Shown here: positions 8,822 to 17,473 of the stretch, one piece after another
How positions within the stretch are numbered: the stretch's first letter is position 1
How the letters are laid out: each line of letters opens with the position of its first letter
DNA from: Dyadobacter sediminis
GTDB lineage: Bacteria; Bacteroidota; Bacteroidia; Cytophagales; Spirosomataceae
Length of the DNA stretch: 64,000 nt
Direction of reading: 5' to 3'
Assembly (NCBI RefSeq): GCF_005860765.1
Contig: NZ_VCEI01000011.1
Span: 1,217,819 to 1,281,818, forward strand
Program-made: the position numbers and the translations under genes
Notes under the pieces: generated by a model
Database searches by the model: none
Told to the model about the DNA's origin: nothing
Seen by the model: only the letters and a program-made list of their open reading frames with translations

Positions 8822-9448
8822 GTTGCCTGTTTGTAGAAAGCGTAAAAATACATGAATTGGATTCGAACCTCGGAGAGGTTTCCGGACAATAACAAAAGGA
8901 TGCTCCGCCCGAGCAAAAAATCGTAAATACCGCATTGAATTGGCTGCAAACAGAAAGCTCATTCAAAGCTACTACGAACCGCGGAGCGGTTGCCTGTTTG
9001 TAGAAAATGTAGAAATACATGAATTAGATTTGAACCTCGGAGAGGTTTCCTGACAATAGCAAAAGGATGCCCCGCCGAAGCAAAAAATCGTAAATACCGC
9101 ATTGAATTGACTGCAAACAGAAAGCTTATCCGGAGCTACTGCGAACCGCGGAGCGGTTGCCTGTTTGTAGAAAATGTAGAAATACAGGAAATGGATTTGA
9201 ACCTCGGAGGGGTTTCCTGACAATAACAAAAGGATGCTCCGCCGGAGCAAAACCGCAAATACCAGATTGAATTGGCTACAAACAGAAAGCTTATCCGGAG
9301 CTACTGCGAACCGCGGAGCGGTTGCATGTTTGTAGAAAATATTGAAATACAGGAATTGGATTTGAACCTCGGAGAGGTTTCCTGACAATAGCAAAAGGAT
9401 GCTCCGCCGGAGCAAAACCGCAAATACCAGATTAAATTGGTTACAAAC
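8822..9448. repeat. Tandem array of a ~165-bp hairpin-bearing repeat, about 3.8 units
   Basis: Units start at 8822, 8989, 9156 and 9321, with periods of 167, 167 and 165 bp. Each starts near TTGCCTGTTTGTAGAAA (TTGCATG in the fourth). Each carries short GC-rich palindromes in the same order: AACCTC-GGA-GAGGTT, GCTCCG-CCGGAGC, and ACCGC-GGA-GCGGT at the unit junction. The fourth unit is truncated and runs into the hairpin at 9449-9494. Identity between units is high but not complete, and changes within stems often keep pairing. It encodes no credible protein. A diverged inverted copy lies at 57369-57529. Confidence 0.9.
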
Positions 9449-9494
9449 AGTAAAGCTGCTCCGCGGTTCGCGCGATCCGCGGAGCAGCTTTACT
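9449..9494. terminator. Strong hairpin, probable terminator of the emfourin-protease operon
   Basis: An 18-bp perfect stem (9449-9466 with 9477-9494) encloses a 10-nt loop. It lies 15 bp after the stop of the emfourin gene on the minus strand. The core CCGCGG...CCGCGGAGC resembles the end of the adjacent repeat units, so it may derive from the array. Confidence 0.75.
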
Positions 9495-9509
9495 AAGGTT
9501 TAACTTAAA

Positions 9510-9776
9510 TTACTCCTTTTTGAATTTTAAATTTTCCTTCAGTTCTTCAAAGGTCTTTTTATATGGAGCAGGAATTTTTTGAAGATCGACCGGAACGGAT
9601 CGGCCGTTTACTTCCAGATAGTGACTGGTAGCATCTCTCTCATTCAGACTGGCACTTACATTTCTGGCAATATTCTCGAGCAGCTTATTCACTTCCTGAT
9701 CCGACCAGTCAACTTCCGCCGTTGCTTCTTTCATCACCGGCAACAAACCTCCAAAACGCTGCAACTTTATTTTCAT
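9510..9776 (-). CDS. Emfourin-like inhibitor of protealysin-type M4 proteases
   Basis: This 88-residue protein has no signal peptide. Its beginning (MKIKLQRFGGLLP), a central helical segment, and a strand (YLEVNGRSVPVDL) fit the emfourin family of protealysin inhibitors. The decisive support is context: it starts 11 bp after the stop codon of a protealysin-like M4 protease, the two-gene arrangement known for emfourin-protealysin pairs. It probably keeps the neighbouring protease in check in the cytoplasm or after release. The family call rests on motif memory plus context. Confidence 0.8.
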   Translation of the reverse strand: MKIKLQRFGGLLPVMKEATAEVDWSDQEVNKLLENIARNVSASLNERDATSHYLEVNGRSVPVDLQKIPAPYKKTFEELKENLKFKKE

Positions 9777-9787
9777 ACCTCTAATGA

Positions 9788-10879
9788 TTATACCTTCGCT
9801 TCCTTCCAGCCGTCAGATATCGCTTTGGATTCCAGACTTCCCGTCCCAAACAACAAATCTGCCTTTTGCAGCGTCGCCTCTTTAAAGGCAGCAAAGTCTG
9901 TGTTTTCAGAAACCATCGAATTGTCGGTTAAAGCTGCGTACCAGATTCTTCCGGCTTTCTCCCATGAAAAACCACCCAGATTAAATGCAGTTACGTAAAA
10001 AGCAAAATTGGGAATTCCTGAATTGATGTGCACACCTCCCCAGTCGCCCCTTTCGGTATCCGGCAACGATACAAATTGATCATAAGTGGCAGGCTGCGGG
10101 TCGGTACCGAGATCGGGATGATCCACGTATGCCGTTCCCGGTGCTTTCAGACTGCGGAGTGCATATTTGGATCCTTTTAAAACATTTTCTCCGATAAGCC
10201 AGTCCGATTGCTTTGCATCCTGATTCAGCAAACGCTGTTTGATCATGATTCCGAATACATCCGAAACCGATTCATTGAGCGCCCCGCTTTGATTATGATA
10301 GACCAGATTGGATTCATATTGTGTGACGCCGTGTGTCAGTTCATGGCCAATGATATCCGCGTCAGCGGTAAAACTGTCAAATATGGTTCCGTCTCCGTCG
10401 CCATAGACCATTCTCATCCCATCCCAGAAAGCATTGTCATACTGATTCCCATAATGGATATAATGCTTCAGTATCATACCCAGGTTATCCACAGAATTGC
10501 GGCTGAAAATTTCGAAATACAATTTCCAGGTAGCCGTTCCGGCTTCGATCACATTCAATGCATCCTGGTCCAGCCCTTTTTTGGGTTTTCCGTTCTGCCA
10601 GATCAGTTTGGCATCGCCCAGAACCGTATCATGCTGCATATCATAAACATGCATTTTCATAGCCGGTTTTTTCAACCGCTTTGCCGGCGGACTTAATACA
10701 GAACGCTGCGTTTCATTAAGCTTGCTGAAAAAGGACCGGTCGCTACGGAATCTGGAATTACGCAGTTCATCATCAATGACATTCGGCAGTTTACTTTTAC
10801 TGGCTTCCGACAGTAATTTCTCTGAAATGTAAGGTGGTATAATACATCTGACCGGGTTATGCGAATCGTGGCTGCACAT
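9788..10879 (-). CDS. Protealysin-like M4 metalloprotease
   Basis: This 363-residue zinc protease starts at the Met at 10877-10879, which gives the protealysin-type beginning (MCSH...RCIIPPYI). That short propeptide has a PP motif and no signal peptide, unlike secreted thermolysins. The zinc site is His179-Glu180-Leu-Thr-His183, with the third ligand Glu203 in NESVSD (Asp207 is the supporting Asp). The later GGVHINSGIPN segment carries the transition-state His. The cofactor-binding Asp-Gly runs of the family are present (YGDGDG). It is the first gene of an operon with the emfourin-like inhibitor. Related enzymes act on intracellular or host proteins; the target here is unknown. Confidence 0.93.
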   Translation of the reverse strand: MCSHDSHNPVRCIIPPYISEKLLSEASKSKLPNVIDDELRNSRFRSDRSFFSKLNETQRSVLSPPAKRLKKPAMKMHVYDMQHDTVLGDAKLIWQNGKPKKGLDQDALNVIEAGTATWKLYFEIFSRNSVDNLGMILKHYIHYGNQYDNAFWDGMRMVYGDGDGTIFDSFTADADIIGHELTHGVTQYESNLVYHNQSGALNESVSDVFGIMIKQRLLNQDAKQSDWLIGENVLKGSKYALRSLKAPGTAYVDHPDLGTDPQPATYDQFVSLPDTERGDWGGVHINSGIPNFAFYVTAFNLGGFSWEKAGRIWYAALTDNSMVSENTDFAAFKEATLQKADLLFGTGSLESKAISDGWKEAKV

Positions 10880-11012
10880 AGGATATGTTTTTAGAAATGT
10901 ATTCAAGCACTTGTTCAAAAATAATAATTATTGTTCCAGCACTTGTACGATTAGCCGGTCTTTTGTTCGGTTGAATAAAAAAGAATACACGCCGGTTGAA
11001 AATGGATTTTCC

Positions 11013-11495
11013 CTACCCTTTCTGCTCTGTAATCAGCCGGAATGATTCCTCCGAACCAATGGTTTCAAAAGGGTCAAATTCTTTTCCCGCCTGCTCATTA
11101 TAGTTTTTAAAAAAACTTCTTAACTGTTCCATGACTCGCTCGGGCAACTGGTTCACACCGGTTATGTCCCTGAATAGTTCTGACACAACGGGAACGCCCA
11201 AGAACCGGTCGTTACGCATCTTTTTCCCATTTCTTTCCGTTTGTAAAGCCTTTATGGCGCCAATAATCCTGCATTCCATTACACAGCCCGGAAAACTCCG
11301 GAATTCGGAAATCACAATGATATCGAGCGGATCGCCGTCTTCTCCAAGTGTCTGGGGTATAAAGCCGAAATCAAACGGGAACACCATACCGGCAGGTAAA
11401 ATCTTTACGAGCCTGAACAACTTCATTTCCGGATCGTAATCATATTTCTGACCGCTGCCTTTCGGACTTTCGATAATTGCTGTTATATTATTCAT
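11013..11495 (-). CDS. ppa: Inorganic pyrophosphatase, family I
   Basis: This 160-residue soluble enzyme hydrolyses pyrophosphate to two phosphates. The family signature is intact: Asp53-Gly-Asp55-Pro-Leu-Asp58 (DGDPLD). Lys12, Lys17 and the PFDFGFIPQT segment line the substrate site. RNDR carries Asp96, and a Lys of the E. coli enzyme appears to be replaced by Arg in this segment. The start at 11495 gives MNNITAIIESP, typical of short family I enzymes. It lies 4 bp downstream of the FRG-domain gene, so the two should be co-transcribed and perhaps translationally coupled. Confidence 0.92.
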   Translation of the reverse strand: MNNITAIIESPKGSGQKYDYDPEMKLFRLVKILPAGMVFPFDFGFIPQTLGEDGDPLDIIVISEFRSFPGCVMECRIIGAIKALQTERNGKKMRNDRFLGVPVVSELFRDITGVNQLPERVMEQLRSFFKNYNEQAGKEFDPFETIGSEESFRLITEQKG

Positions 11496-11499
11496 TCGT

Positions 11500-12276
11500 T
11501 TACATACTGATTTGCATTTGATTACTACAGGAAAACAGATCCTGCTTGCTGGCATGCTGGTACAGGTATTCCCAGTTGAGGTAATGGCACAAACCCGAAA
11601 GTTCTGGAAACAGCGTATGCGCGTTGAACCCGAGCATATTCAGATGATCCATCAGCATGCGTTTCATGCCCGGGACAATGGTAAATTCAATCACATTCAG
11701 CTTTACATCCTCGTCGGTCTGCATGGGACTGAAGCCTTTGTTTTCTTCTGAATACGGATGTACCGTAAACCAGCCTGATTGGGCAATGATCCGCTCGTTG
11801 TTAAAGGAAGGCCGCAGGACTTTCAATTCTTTAATGGTAAACGGCGAGTTGAATTCTTCCTGAAGCGGCATCTGATCCTTATCAATCACCTGATCATTAC
11901 TTCCCATAAAAGCATACACAAATGACGGTGTTTCTGAATCGTCTATATCCCGGATGGCAAAGTACAATGCCACCAGCGGATTGCTTGACCAATCCAGCAA
12001 CCGCGTTTTAAGTCCGTAATGCTGTGCCAGGATCAGAAGCTCCCATTCTTCAGCCATGGTATTGGGCAAAAGCAGTTTGCCCCTGTTTTTTAATTCCATG
12101 AGCATCCTTTTTTCAATTGCGGTAATGTCATCCTTATGAAAATACCTGGCTATGGATGGAACCAGCGGTGCGTTTACGCGCTGGCCTCTGAATATCAGGA
12201 AATCAGAACCATTCTTCCTCAAACCTACAATTTCCCGTATAAACTGGTCAATTGCAGTTATTTCTACTGATTTCAT
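11500..12276 (-). CDS. FRG-domain protein
   Basis: This 258-residue cytosolic protein carries the FRG domain, named for its Phe-Arg-Gly motif (Phe29-Arg30-Gly31-Gln32). The second hallmark is at residues 85-97 (QHYGLKTRLLDWS), followed by NPLVALYFA. The function of FRG domains is not settled; they occur in several phage-defence and toxin-like contexts, but no partner defence gene is visible here. The gene precedes inorganic pyrophosphatase by 4 bp in the same direction. No transmembrane or signal segment is present. Confidence 0.88.
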   Translation of the reverse strand: MKSVEITAIDQFIREIVGLRKNGSDFLIFRGQRVNAPLVPSIARYFHKDDITAIEKRMLMELKNRGKLLLPNTMAEEWELLILAQHYGLKTRLLDWSSNPLVALYFAIRDIDDSETPSFVYAFMGSNDQVIDKDQMPLQEEFNSPFTIKELKVLRPSFNNERIIAQSGWFTVHPYSEENKGFSPMQTDEDVKLNVIEFTIVPGMKRMLMDHLNMLGFNAHTLFPELSGLCHYLNWEYLYQHASKQDLFSCSNQMQISM

Positions 12277-12391
12277 AGATGCACTTTTATTATTTTAAAA
12301 ATCTTTTCGGCACCGTTGCTATCAATAATTATTCCAGAAACTGTTTTTTCCGGCATTGTGCGGTTTTAGTTCAATTTTCATTTCAAACAAA

Positions 12392-12420
12392 AATAGCGGG
12401 CCCAAAATGGATCCGCTATT
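12392..12420. terminator. Candidate terminator hairpin
   Basis: An 8-bp stem (AATAGCGG with CCGCTATT) encloses a 13-nt loop. It lies between the FRG gene start and the end of the T9SS protein gene on the minus strand, so it probably ends the latter. Confidence 0.45.
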
Positions 12421-12524
12421 CAATTATAATATATGACTCATCAATTCAAACAAACTGCTACTACGAAAATTTACGATTTCTTTACGTTCTTTTAATCAGG
12501 TCTGCGATGCCGGCATTTGCCGGA

Positions 12525-12575
12525 TTGTTTTTAGTGTGATGTATGTATTATTGTTTTTAGTGTGATGTGTGTATT
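12525..12575. repeat. Two tandem copies of a 25-bp TG-rich sequence
   Basis: TTGTTTTTAGTGTGATGT followed by (A/G)TGTATT is present twice, at 12525-12549 and 12551-12575, with one mismatch. The second copy abuts the stop codon of the T9SS cargo gene. Confidence 0.7.
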
Positions 12576-13166
12576 TTAGTTGGTGTGCAACACTTTCAAT
12601 GTCTGAGAAAAGTCCTCGCAGCTTACTTTTACAAGCAGGATGCCGGTCGATAGCTGCGGCACATCCAGCGTGTACGATTCGGTTGCCTGGTTTTTGGCAA
12701 CCTGTTTTTTCACCAGCGAACGTCCCTGCAAATCGTAGATTTCGATCGTCGGATTGCTGTTCATCGGGCCTGTGATCTGCGTCATGACTTTTCCTGCACG
12801 TACCGGATTGCCCAGGATCACGGCTTCCCACTTGGCCTCTACTTCGCTTTCACTGGCCTGAACGGCCGGCAAAAGAAACGATCTGGATGTTTGCTGCTCG
12901 ATGAAAACCGTCAGGTTTGTAACGCCGTCCTCAGCCGTGTAGCGGATCACGCAGGGTTCCGCAGGGATCTGCAGTTTGCCGGTTTCGTTGCTGATTTCGA
13001 CAATTTGTTTTTTGCCGTCTACAACGAAGGCGTACTTGCCGTCAGCCACGGGCATCTGGATGGTCAGAGGCTTTGTTTTGGTAAATAAAGGTGCACTGAA
13101 AGAGGAGGATAAAGAAGTAACGATCAGTAAAACAATGAAGAGGAGGTTTTTACGTGCAGTGTTCAT
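12576..13166 (-). CDS. Secreted protein with type IX secretion C-terminal sorting domain
   Basis: This 196-residue protein begins at the Met at 13164-13166, which opens a signal peptide (MNTARKNLLFIVLLIVTS). Residues ~30-110 form a small beta-rich region without a recognised family. The last ~80 residues fit a Por-type (type A) sorting domain: GNPVRAGKV, then IEIYDLQGRSLVKK, then the ending LSTGILLVKVSCEDFSQTLKVL. Such proteins cross the outer membrane by the T9SS and are often surface-attached. The cargo part is very small, so it may be a surface adaptor rather than an enzyme. It is divergent from the large metalloprotease. Confidence 0.82.
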   Translation of the reverse strand: MNTARKNLLFIVLLIVTSLSSSFSAPLFTKTKPLTIQMPVADGKYAFVVDGKKQIVEISNETGKLQIPAEPCVIRYTAEDGVTNLTVFIEQQTSRSFLLPAVQASESEVEAKWEAVILGNPVRAGKVMTQITGPMNSNPTIEIYDLQGRSLVKKQVAKNQATESYTLDVPQLSTGILLVKVSCEDFSQTLKVLHTN

Positions 13167-13607
13167 GTCAGTATTATTAGCAGGTGTTGTTTGATTTGAT
13201 GATTCAAAATTAGGCACAAGCCCGACCTGAAAACATGACCTACATCATACTGAAAACTAACTTTAATTGACTTATCGAATTAATTTCATTTTGACACAAA
13301 CACTGCGATTTCTTCCAACCCCACTTGCCAAAAACATTACTGTTGTAATTACAACTACATATAAATCTACCTGCAACTAATCCTGTTATTAAATTTATTC
13401 TACCAAAATGCAAGGCTTTATAATAAAATAATCTACGTACAAATTATTATTGAAATAGTGCATGAATGGTAAAAAAGCCGCTTATTTTTAACCTAAATTG
13501 CATTCCCGGAAAACGGGAATCTGTCGGCTCACCACACGTTATATGACATTTTTTTAAGCAATCTTTTGCACCGTTCTTATAATTGCATTTACAAAAACCC
13601 TGCTTCT
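13167..13607. other. 441-bp divergent promoter region of two T9SS cargo genes
   Basis: This AT-rich stretch lies between the divergent small T9SS protein and the metalloprotease. A small GC patch (CCCGGAAAACGGG) makes a short hairpin near 13505. No gene or repeat is recognised. Confidence 0.4.
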
Positions 13608-16139
13608 ATGAAACTATTTTACCATGCCTTTGTGGGTGTACTGTGTATTTTTTTCCAATCTGCTGTACTGGCTCAGCAGATGCCTTTTGAAACCGTTGCC
13701 GATCTTAAGAAATCGGGTATATCGCCCGACCGGATTCAGATACTCAGCGCCCCCAAGCTGAACAATGCAGTTGAAAAAGGAATAAAGCCGGGAGCGGCTG
13801 TGACAAACCTGGAACTGGACCGGCTTAAACTGGAACAGTTGAAATCGGATGAGAGCCCCTTGTATGAGTTTGTTCTGCCCACTGTGAACGGCTCCAAGCT
13901 GACGCTGGATATTTTTCCAACAACGGTACTTGCTCCGGATTTCAGTATTTCCGTTTCGTCCGCACAGGGAAATACTGCGCTCAAATTGCCATACGTACGC
14001 TCTTTCCGCGGTATCGTTTCCGGAGATGCCAATTCTGTGGTTTCCCTTACGATTGTGAATGATGAAATTTCGGGCCTGATTTCGGATCAGACAGGCACAC
14101 GGATTTTGGGAAAATACAAAAAACCAGGAAGTACGACAGAAAGATACAGCCTGTTTTACGATCATGACCTTGTCAAACCTTCTGCTTTTTCCTGTGGAAC
14201 CGACGGCCTGAAAATTCCTGAAGGCAAAATCATGCAGCAGCAAAACCAGCTTCAGGAAAATGCTTCCTGCAAATGGGTCGGTATATATATTGAAACGGAC
14301 AAAGCCGTTCTGGACTCGCTGGGCAACGTTGCGTCTGTTGAACATTACATTATGAATCTTGTCAATGCAGTTGCCACAACTTTCAGCATGGAAGGAATTG
14401 CGGTACGCCTGTCAGGATTAAGCATGTGGACAACAACCGATCCTTATGCCGGAAAAAGTGATGATGAATCACTGAATATTTTCAGAGAAACATGGAACAG
14501 GAAATCCGATAATTTTCCCGGACATTTTGCACATTTGCTCAAAATGGGAAATAAAAGCGGCCTTGCTTACATTCCCGGCGATGTATGCGGCCGCAGTTAC
14601 AACTATGGCCTCAGCACCATTGATGCTAAATACTCATTTGTCAGTTATCCGGATATTTACGGCGATGTGGATGTAATCTGTCATGAGCTTGGTCACAACT
14701 TCGGAAGCTTTCATACGCAAAGCTGTACATGGCCCGGCGGTCCGATTGATAATTGTGCAGCAGTGGAAGAAGGGACCTGTGACCGCGGGCCCGCTCCGGT
14801 AAACGGCGGCTCTATCATGAGTTATTGTCCTTACCGCAAGCTTGCAAACGGCTTTGGGCCGTTACCGGGAAATCTGATCCGAAACCGCATCCATTCGGCG
14901 GAATGCCTGCCGGTTTCGGATAGCAAGCCTTCGGGCCTGCGGATTGATCAAGTATTTGCAACGGGTGCCCGGATCCAGTGGAACTATACCGGCAGCAATA
15001 CGGCGCACAAACTACAGTACCGGGTTGCAAATACAAAAAAATGGACGGAAGTAAGAACACCGACCAATTCCGTCTCCATTTTCGGACTGAAATCCAATAC
15101 CCGGTATGAATGCAGGGTTGGCGCCGAATGCTCAGAATTTACGGGTACGAAAGCATTTACAACCAACAGCAACCCGCCGGAATATTGCCTTGCCAGTGGC
15201 AATTGCGAAGGATACGGAATTGGTTTGAGTTCCATAAAACTGAATGATGAATACCTGAGCAATTCTTCTGGATGCTCGGCAAACGGTTATCACTTTTTTT
15301 CAGATATCCATACGCCGAAGGTAAGCAAAGGCACCACCAATACATTGACGATGGATCTGCTCGGCTATTACAATGTTCAAGCTGTAAAAGCCTGGATCGA
15401 TTACAACAACAACGGCATTTTTTCAGAAGATGAAGTGATCTTCAAAACAGATTCGACTGCGTCGTCTGCACAGAAATGTACTTTTGAAATTGCGGGCAAT
15501 ATTGCTGAACAGATTACAAGAATGCGTGTTCAGTCACGATACTTTCTGGAAGCAACCGACTGCGGAAACATTGGTTACGGCGAAACCGAAGATTATCAGA
15601 TTGAAATCATTTCCAGTCCGCTTCCGGTTTCCCTTGTTTATTTCAAAGCAGGTTTGACATCGGAAAATAAGGTGGAAATAAACTGGCGCACGGCTCAGGA
15701 ACTGAACGCTGCCTTTTTCCGCATTGAGCGCAGCACCGACATGCGTACATTTGAATTCCTTGCACAGGTGGAAGCAGCCGGCCATTCCGACACCCTGCAG
15801 ACCTACTCCTATGTGGATGAATTTCCGGTAAAAAATCTCAGCTATTATCGTCTGCGCCAAACCGATACGGACGGAAAGGAAGTTTTGTACCGCGCGCTTG
15901 CCGTTCGTGTTCCCGGAACAGATGCCCCTTTTCCCAATCCTATGACGGGCAACACACTGCATATCCGCGCAGCCGAATCTGCGAAGATCCGGCTGCTGAA
16001 TATTTCAGGGAAAGAAATTCCTTTTTTAAAAGTTTCCGTTCCAAATGGCATTCTGCAGGTAATTCCCAAACAGCGGCTTGTACCCGGATTGTATGTGATA
16101 ACCAGTGACCAAAACGTTTACAAATTCGCTGTGGAGTAA
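13608..16139 (+). CDS. Secreted reprolysin-like zinc metalloprotease with FN3, GEVED and T9SS sorting domains
   Basis: This 843-residue protein starts at 13608 with a signal peptide ending LAQQ. After an N-terminal pro-region, the catalytic domain (~230-430) has the zinc motif HELGHNFGSFH at 359-369 followed by a Cys-containing segment, and a Met-turn (SIMSY, Met404), as in M12B/adamalysin-type metzincins. A fibronectin type III-like domain follows (~450-530). Next is a GEVED domain (~545-690) with AWIDYNNNGIFSEDEV and GYGETEDYQIEI. A type A sorting domain ends the protein (FPNPMTG near its start, GLYVITSDQNVYKF at its end). It should be exported by the T9SS and act outside the cell on proteins. 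The substrate is unknown. Confidence 0.92.
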   Translation: MKLFYHAFVGVLCIFFQSAVLAQQMPFETVADLKKSGISPDRIQILSAPKLNNAVEKGIKPGAAVTNLELDRLKLEQLKSDESPLYEFVLPTVNGSKLTLDIFPTTVLAPDFSISVSSAQGNTALKLPYVRSFRGIVSGDANSVVSLTIVNDEISGLISDQTGTRILGKYKKPGSTTERYSLFYDHDLVKPSAFSCGTDGLKIPEGKIMQQQNQLQENASCKWVGIYIETDKAVLDSLGNVASVEHYIMNLVNAVATTFSMEGIAVRLSGLSMWTTTDPYAGKSDDESLNIFRETWNRKSDNFPGHFAHLLKMGNKSGLAYIPGDVCGRSYNYGLSTIDAKYSFVSYPDIYGDVDVICHELGHNFGSFHTQSCTWPGGPIDNCAAVEEGTCDRGPAPVNGGSIMSYCPYRKLANGFGPLPGNLIRNRIHSAECLPVSDSKPSGLRIDQVFATGARIQWNYTGSNTAHKLQYRVANTKKWTEVRTPTNSVSIFGLKSNTRYECRVGAECSEFTGTKAFTTNSNPPEYCLASGNCEGYGIGLSSIKLNDEYLSNSSGCSANGYHFFSDIHTPKVSKGTTNTLTMDLLGYYNVQAVKAWIDYNNNGIFSEDEVIFKTDSTASSAQKCTFEIAGNIAEQITRMRVQSRYFLEATDCGNIGYGETEDYQIEIISSPLPVSLVYFKAGLTSENKVEINWRTAQELNAAFFRIERSTDMRTFEFLAQVEAAGHSDTLQTYSYVDEFPVKNLSYYRLRQTDTDGKEVLYRALAVRVPGTDAPFPNPMTGNTLHIRAAESAKIRLLNISGKEIPFLKVSVPNGILQVIPKQRLVPGLYVITSDQNVYKFAVE

Positions 16140-16148
16140 AGTCCGAAG

Positions 16149-17267
16149 TTATTTCTGAAGGCCGGGTTTGGTAGTTACAGGCACTTTCTTGCGGAAAATA
16201 GGAAAGGTCATGGGACTTCGGGCCGGCCTTTCATCACCCAGCAATACGCCCCATTGCCTGAACATGTCCGTACGGTCAAAAATAACTTTAAGCACGGCAA
16301 TGATCGGCATGGACAAAAACATGCCGGAAACGCCGGCAATATTTCCGCCGATGATTACGCCGAGTATGGAAAAGAAGGCATTGATTTTGACCTTTGACCC
16401 TACAATACGCGGCATCAGAATGTTGTTGTCCAGAAACTGTACAGCAGCAATAACGCCCAGTACCGTGACAACCGGCCACAGTTCGGTCGAAGAAGTAAGC
16501 GTGAGCAACGCACCGATCACATTGCCAAGCAGCGCGCCGATATAAGGAATGAGATTCAGGAAAGCAAAAATTACGCCGATGAGAAAAGCATGCTTGATGC
16601 CGATCAGCATCAGGATGCCTCCAACCAGAATGGTCATGTAAGTAACCTGGATCATTAATCCGACCAGATAGTTTTTGATGATCGATTCGGTTTCATAAAT
16701 GGCTTCCTTGACACGCGGATGATGATCAATGGCAAACCACATGAAAATAAACCGGAGCAGAATATCTTTATAAAACAGGATCAGGTATATGTAAATTGGC
16801 AAAAGTCCGACAAAAACAAAAAGCCCGCTCAGTGTCACCGCAGCGCCGCTGGCCGTTTTTCCGGCAATCCCCAAAAGATCATTGGCATTTTTATTGATAA
16901 AATCAACCTGTTCCTTCGTGGAATAACTGCTGATGGTGGAAATCCAGTTGCTCAGCGATTTCAGATGTATGTTCACGTTGCTCCGGATTTTCGGAAAATC
17001 GGCAACAAGCAAACTGACCTGAGAAGAAAAAAACCAGATGATACTTCCGAGAATGACAATCAGCAATAAAATGGGGACTACGATCGCCAGCGCTTCGGGC
17101 ACTTTATGCTTTTTGTTGAACCGGTAAACCGGCAGCAGGACGATGCTGATAAAAAATGCCAGAATGATAGGCATTATGATATCTTTTCCTATTGATAAAA
17201 TAGTGATTATAAGTACTATCCCCAAAAGTTCGATAGACCGTTTTACGGTTAAGGGTAAACTGTTCAT
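16149..17267 (-). CDS. AI-2E family transporter (PerM/YdiK-like)
   Basis: This 372-residue inner-membrane protein has about eight hydrophobic segments: two at the N-terminus, a long hydrophilic insertion (~80-140), and a C-terminal cluster with GGILMLIGIKHAFLIGVIFA and LNLIPYIGALLG. That layout fits the AI-2E transporter family. Members are variously proposed to export autoinducer-2, sodium or other small compounds, so no substrate can be assigned. It is convergent with the metalloprotease, 9 bp between stop codons, leaving no room for a separate terminator. Confidence 0.88.
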   Translation of the reverse strand: MNSLPLTVKRSIELLGIVLIITILSIGKDIIMPIILAFFISIVLLPVYRFNKKHKVPEALAIVVPILLLIVILGSIIWFFSSQVSLLVADFPKIRSNVNIHLKSLSNWISTISSYSTKEQVDFINKNANDLLGIAGKTASGAAVTLSGLFVFVGLLPIYIYLILFYKDILLRFIFMWFAIDHHPRVKEAIYETESIIKNYLVGLMIQVTYMTILVGGILMLIGIKHAFLIGVIFAFLNLIPYIGALLGNVIGALLTLTSSTELWPVVTVLGVIAAVQFLDNNILMPRIVGSKVKINAFFSILGVIIGGNIAGVSGMFLSMPIIAVLKVIFDRTDMFRQWGVLLGDERPARSPMTFPIFRKKVPVTTKPGLQK

Positions 17268-17473
17268 AAAAGTTGGTTCATTAATTTAGCGTTCTGTTCG
17301 TTTGCAAATAGGTTGACGGAAGCTTTTGGACAGCCAAAAAACGGGCTGTTCCCATTTATCTATACTGTACCAGAATCCGTAAACAAATCCGGACAATTTT
17401 CGAGCCAGTAATGGTTATACGACCGGCATTCAGGAAATAATTTTATTCTGTAGTACAATCATGCAGCAAATGC

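Larger units (their letters stand above)
8525..9509. other. 985-bp gene-free stretch filled mostly by the 165-bp repeat array
   Basis: The left ~300 bp (8525-8821) is AT-rich without a recognised gene. From 8822 to 9448 lie four repeat units, followed by a terminator hairpin at 9449-9494. Minus-strand open frames through the array are products of the repeat, not genes. Confidence 0.7.

Noticed and set aside
8679..9415. Minus-strand open frames with a repeated APDKLSVCSQFN-type peptide
   Set aside because: They are translations of the 165-bp repeat units. The peptide repeats only because the DNA does, periods of 167 bp break the frame, and there is no start context or domain.
8822..9448. CRISPR array
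   Set aside because: The full ~165-bp unit repeats without alternating unique spacers, and no cas gene is nearby.
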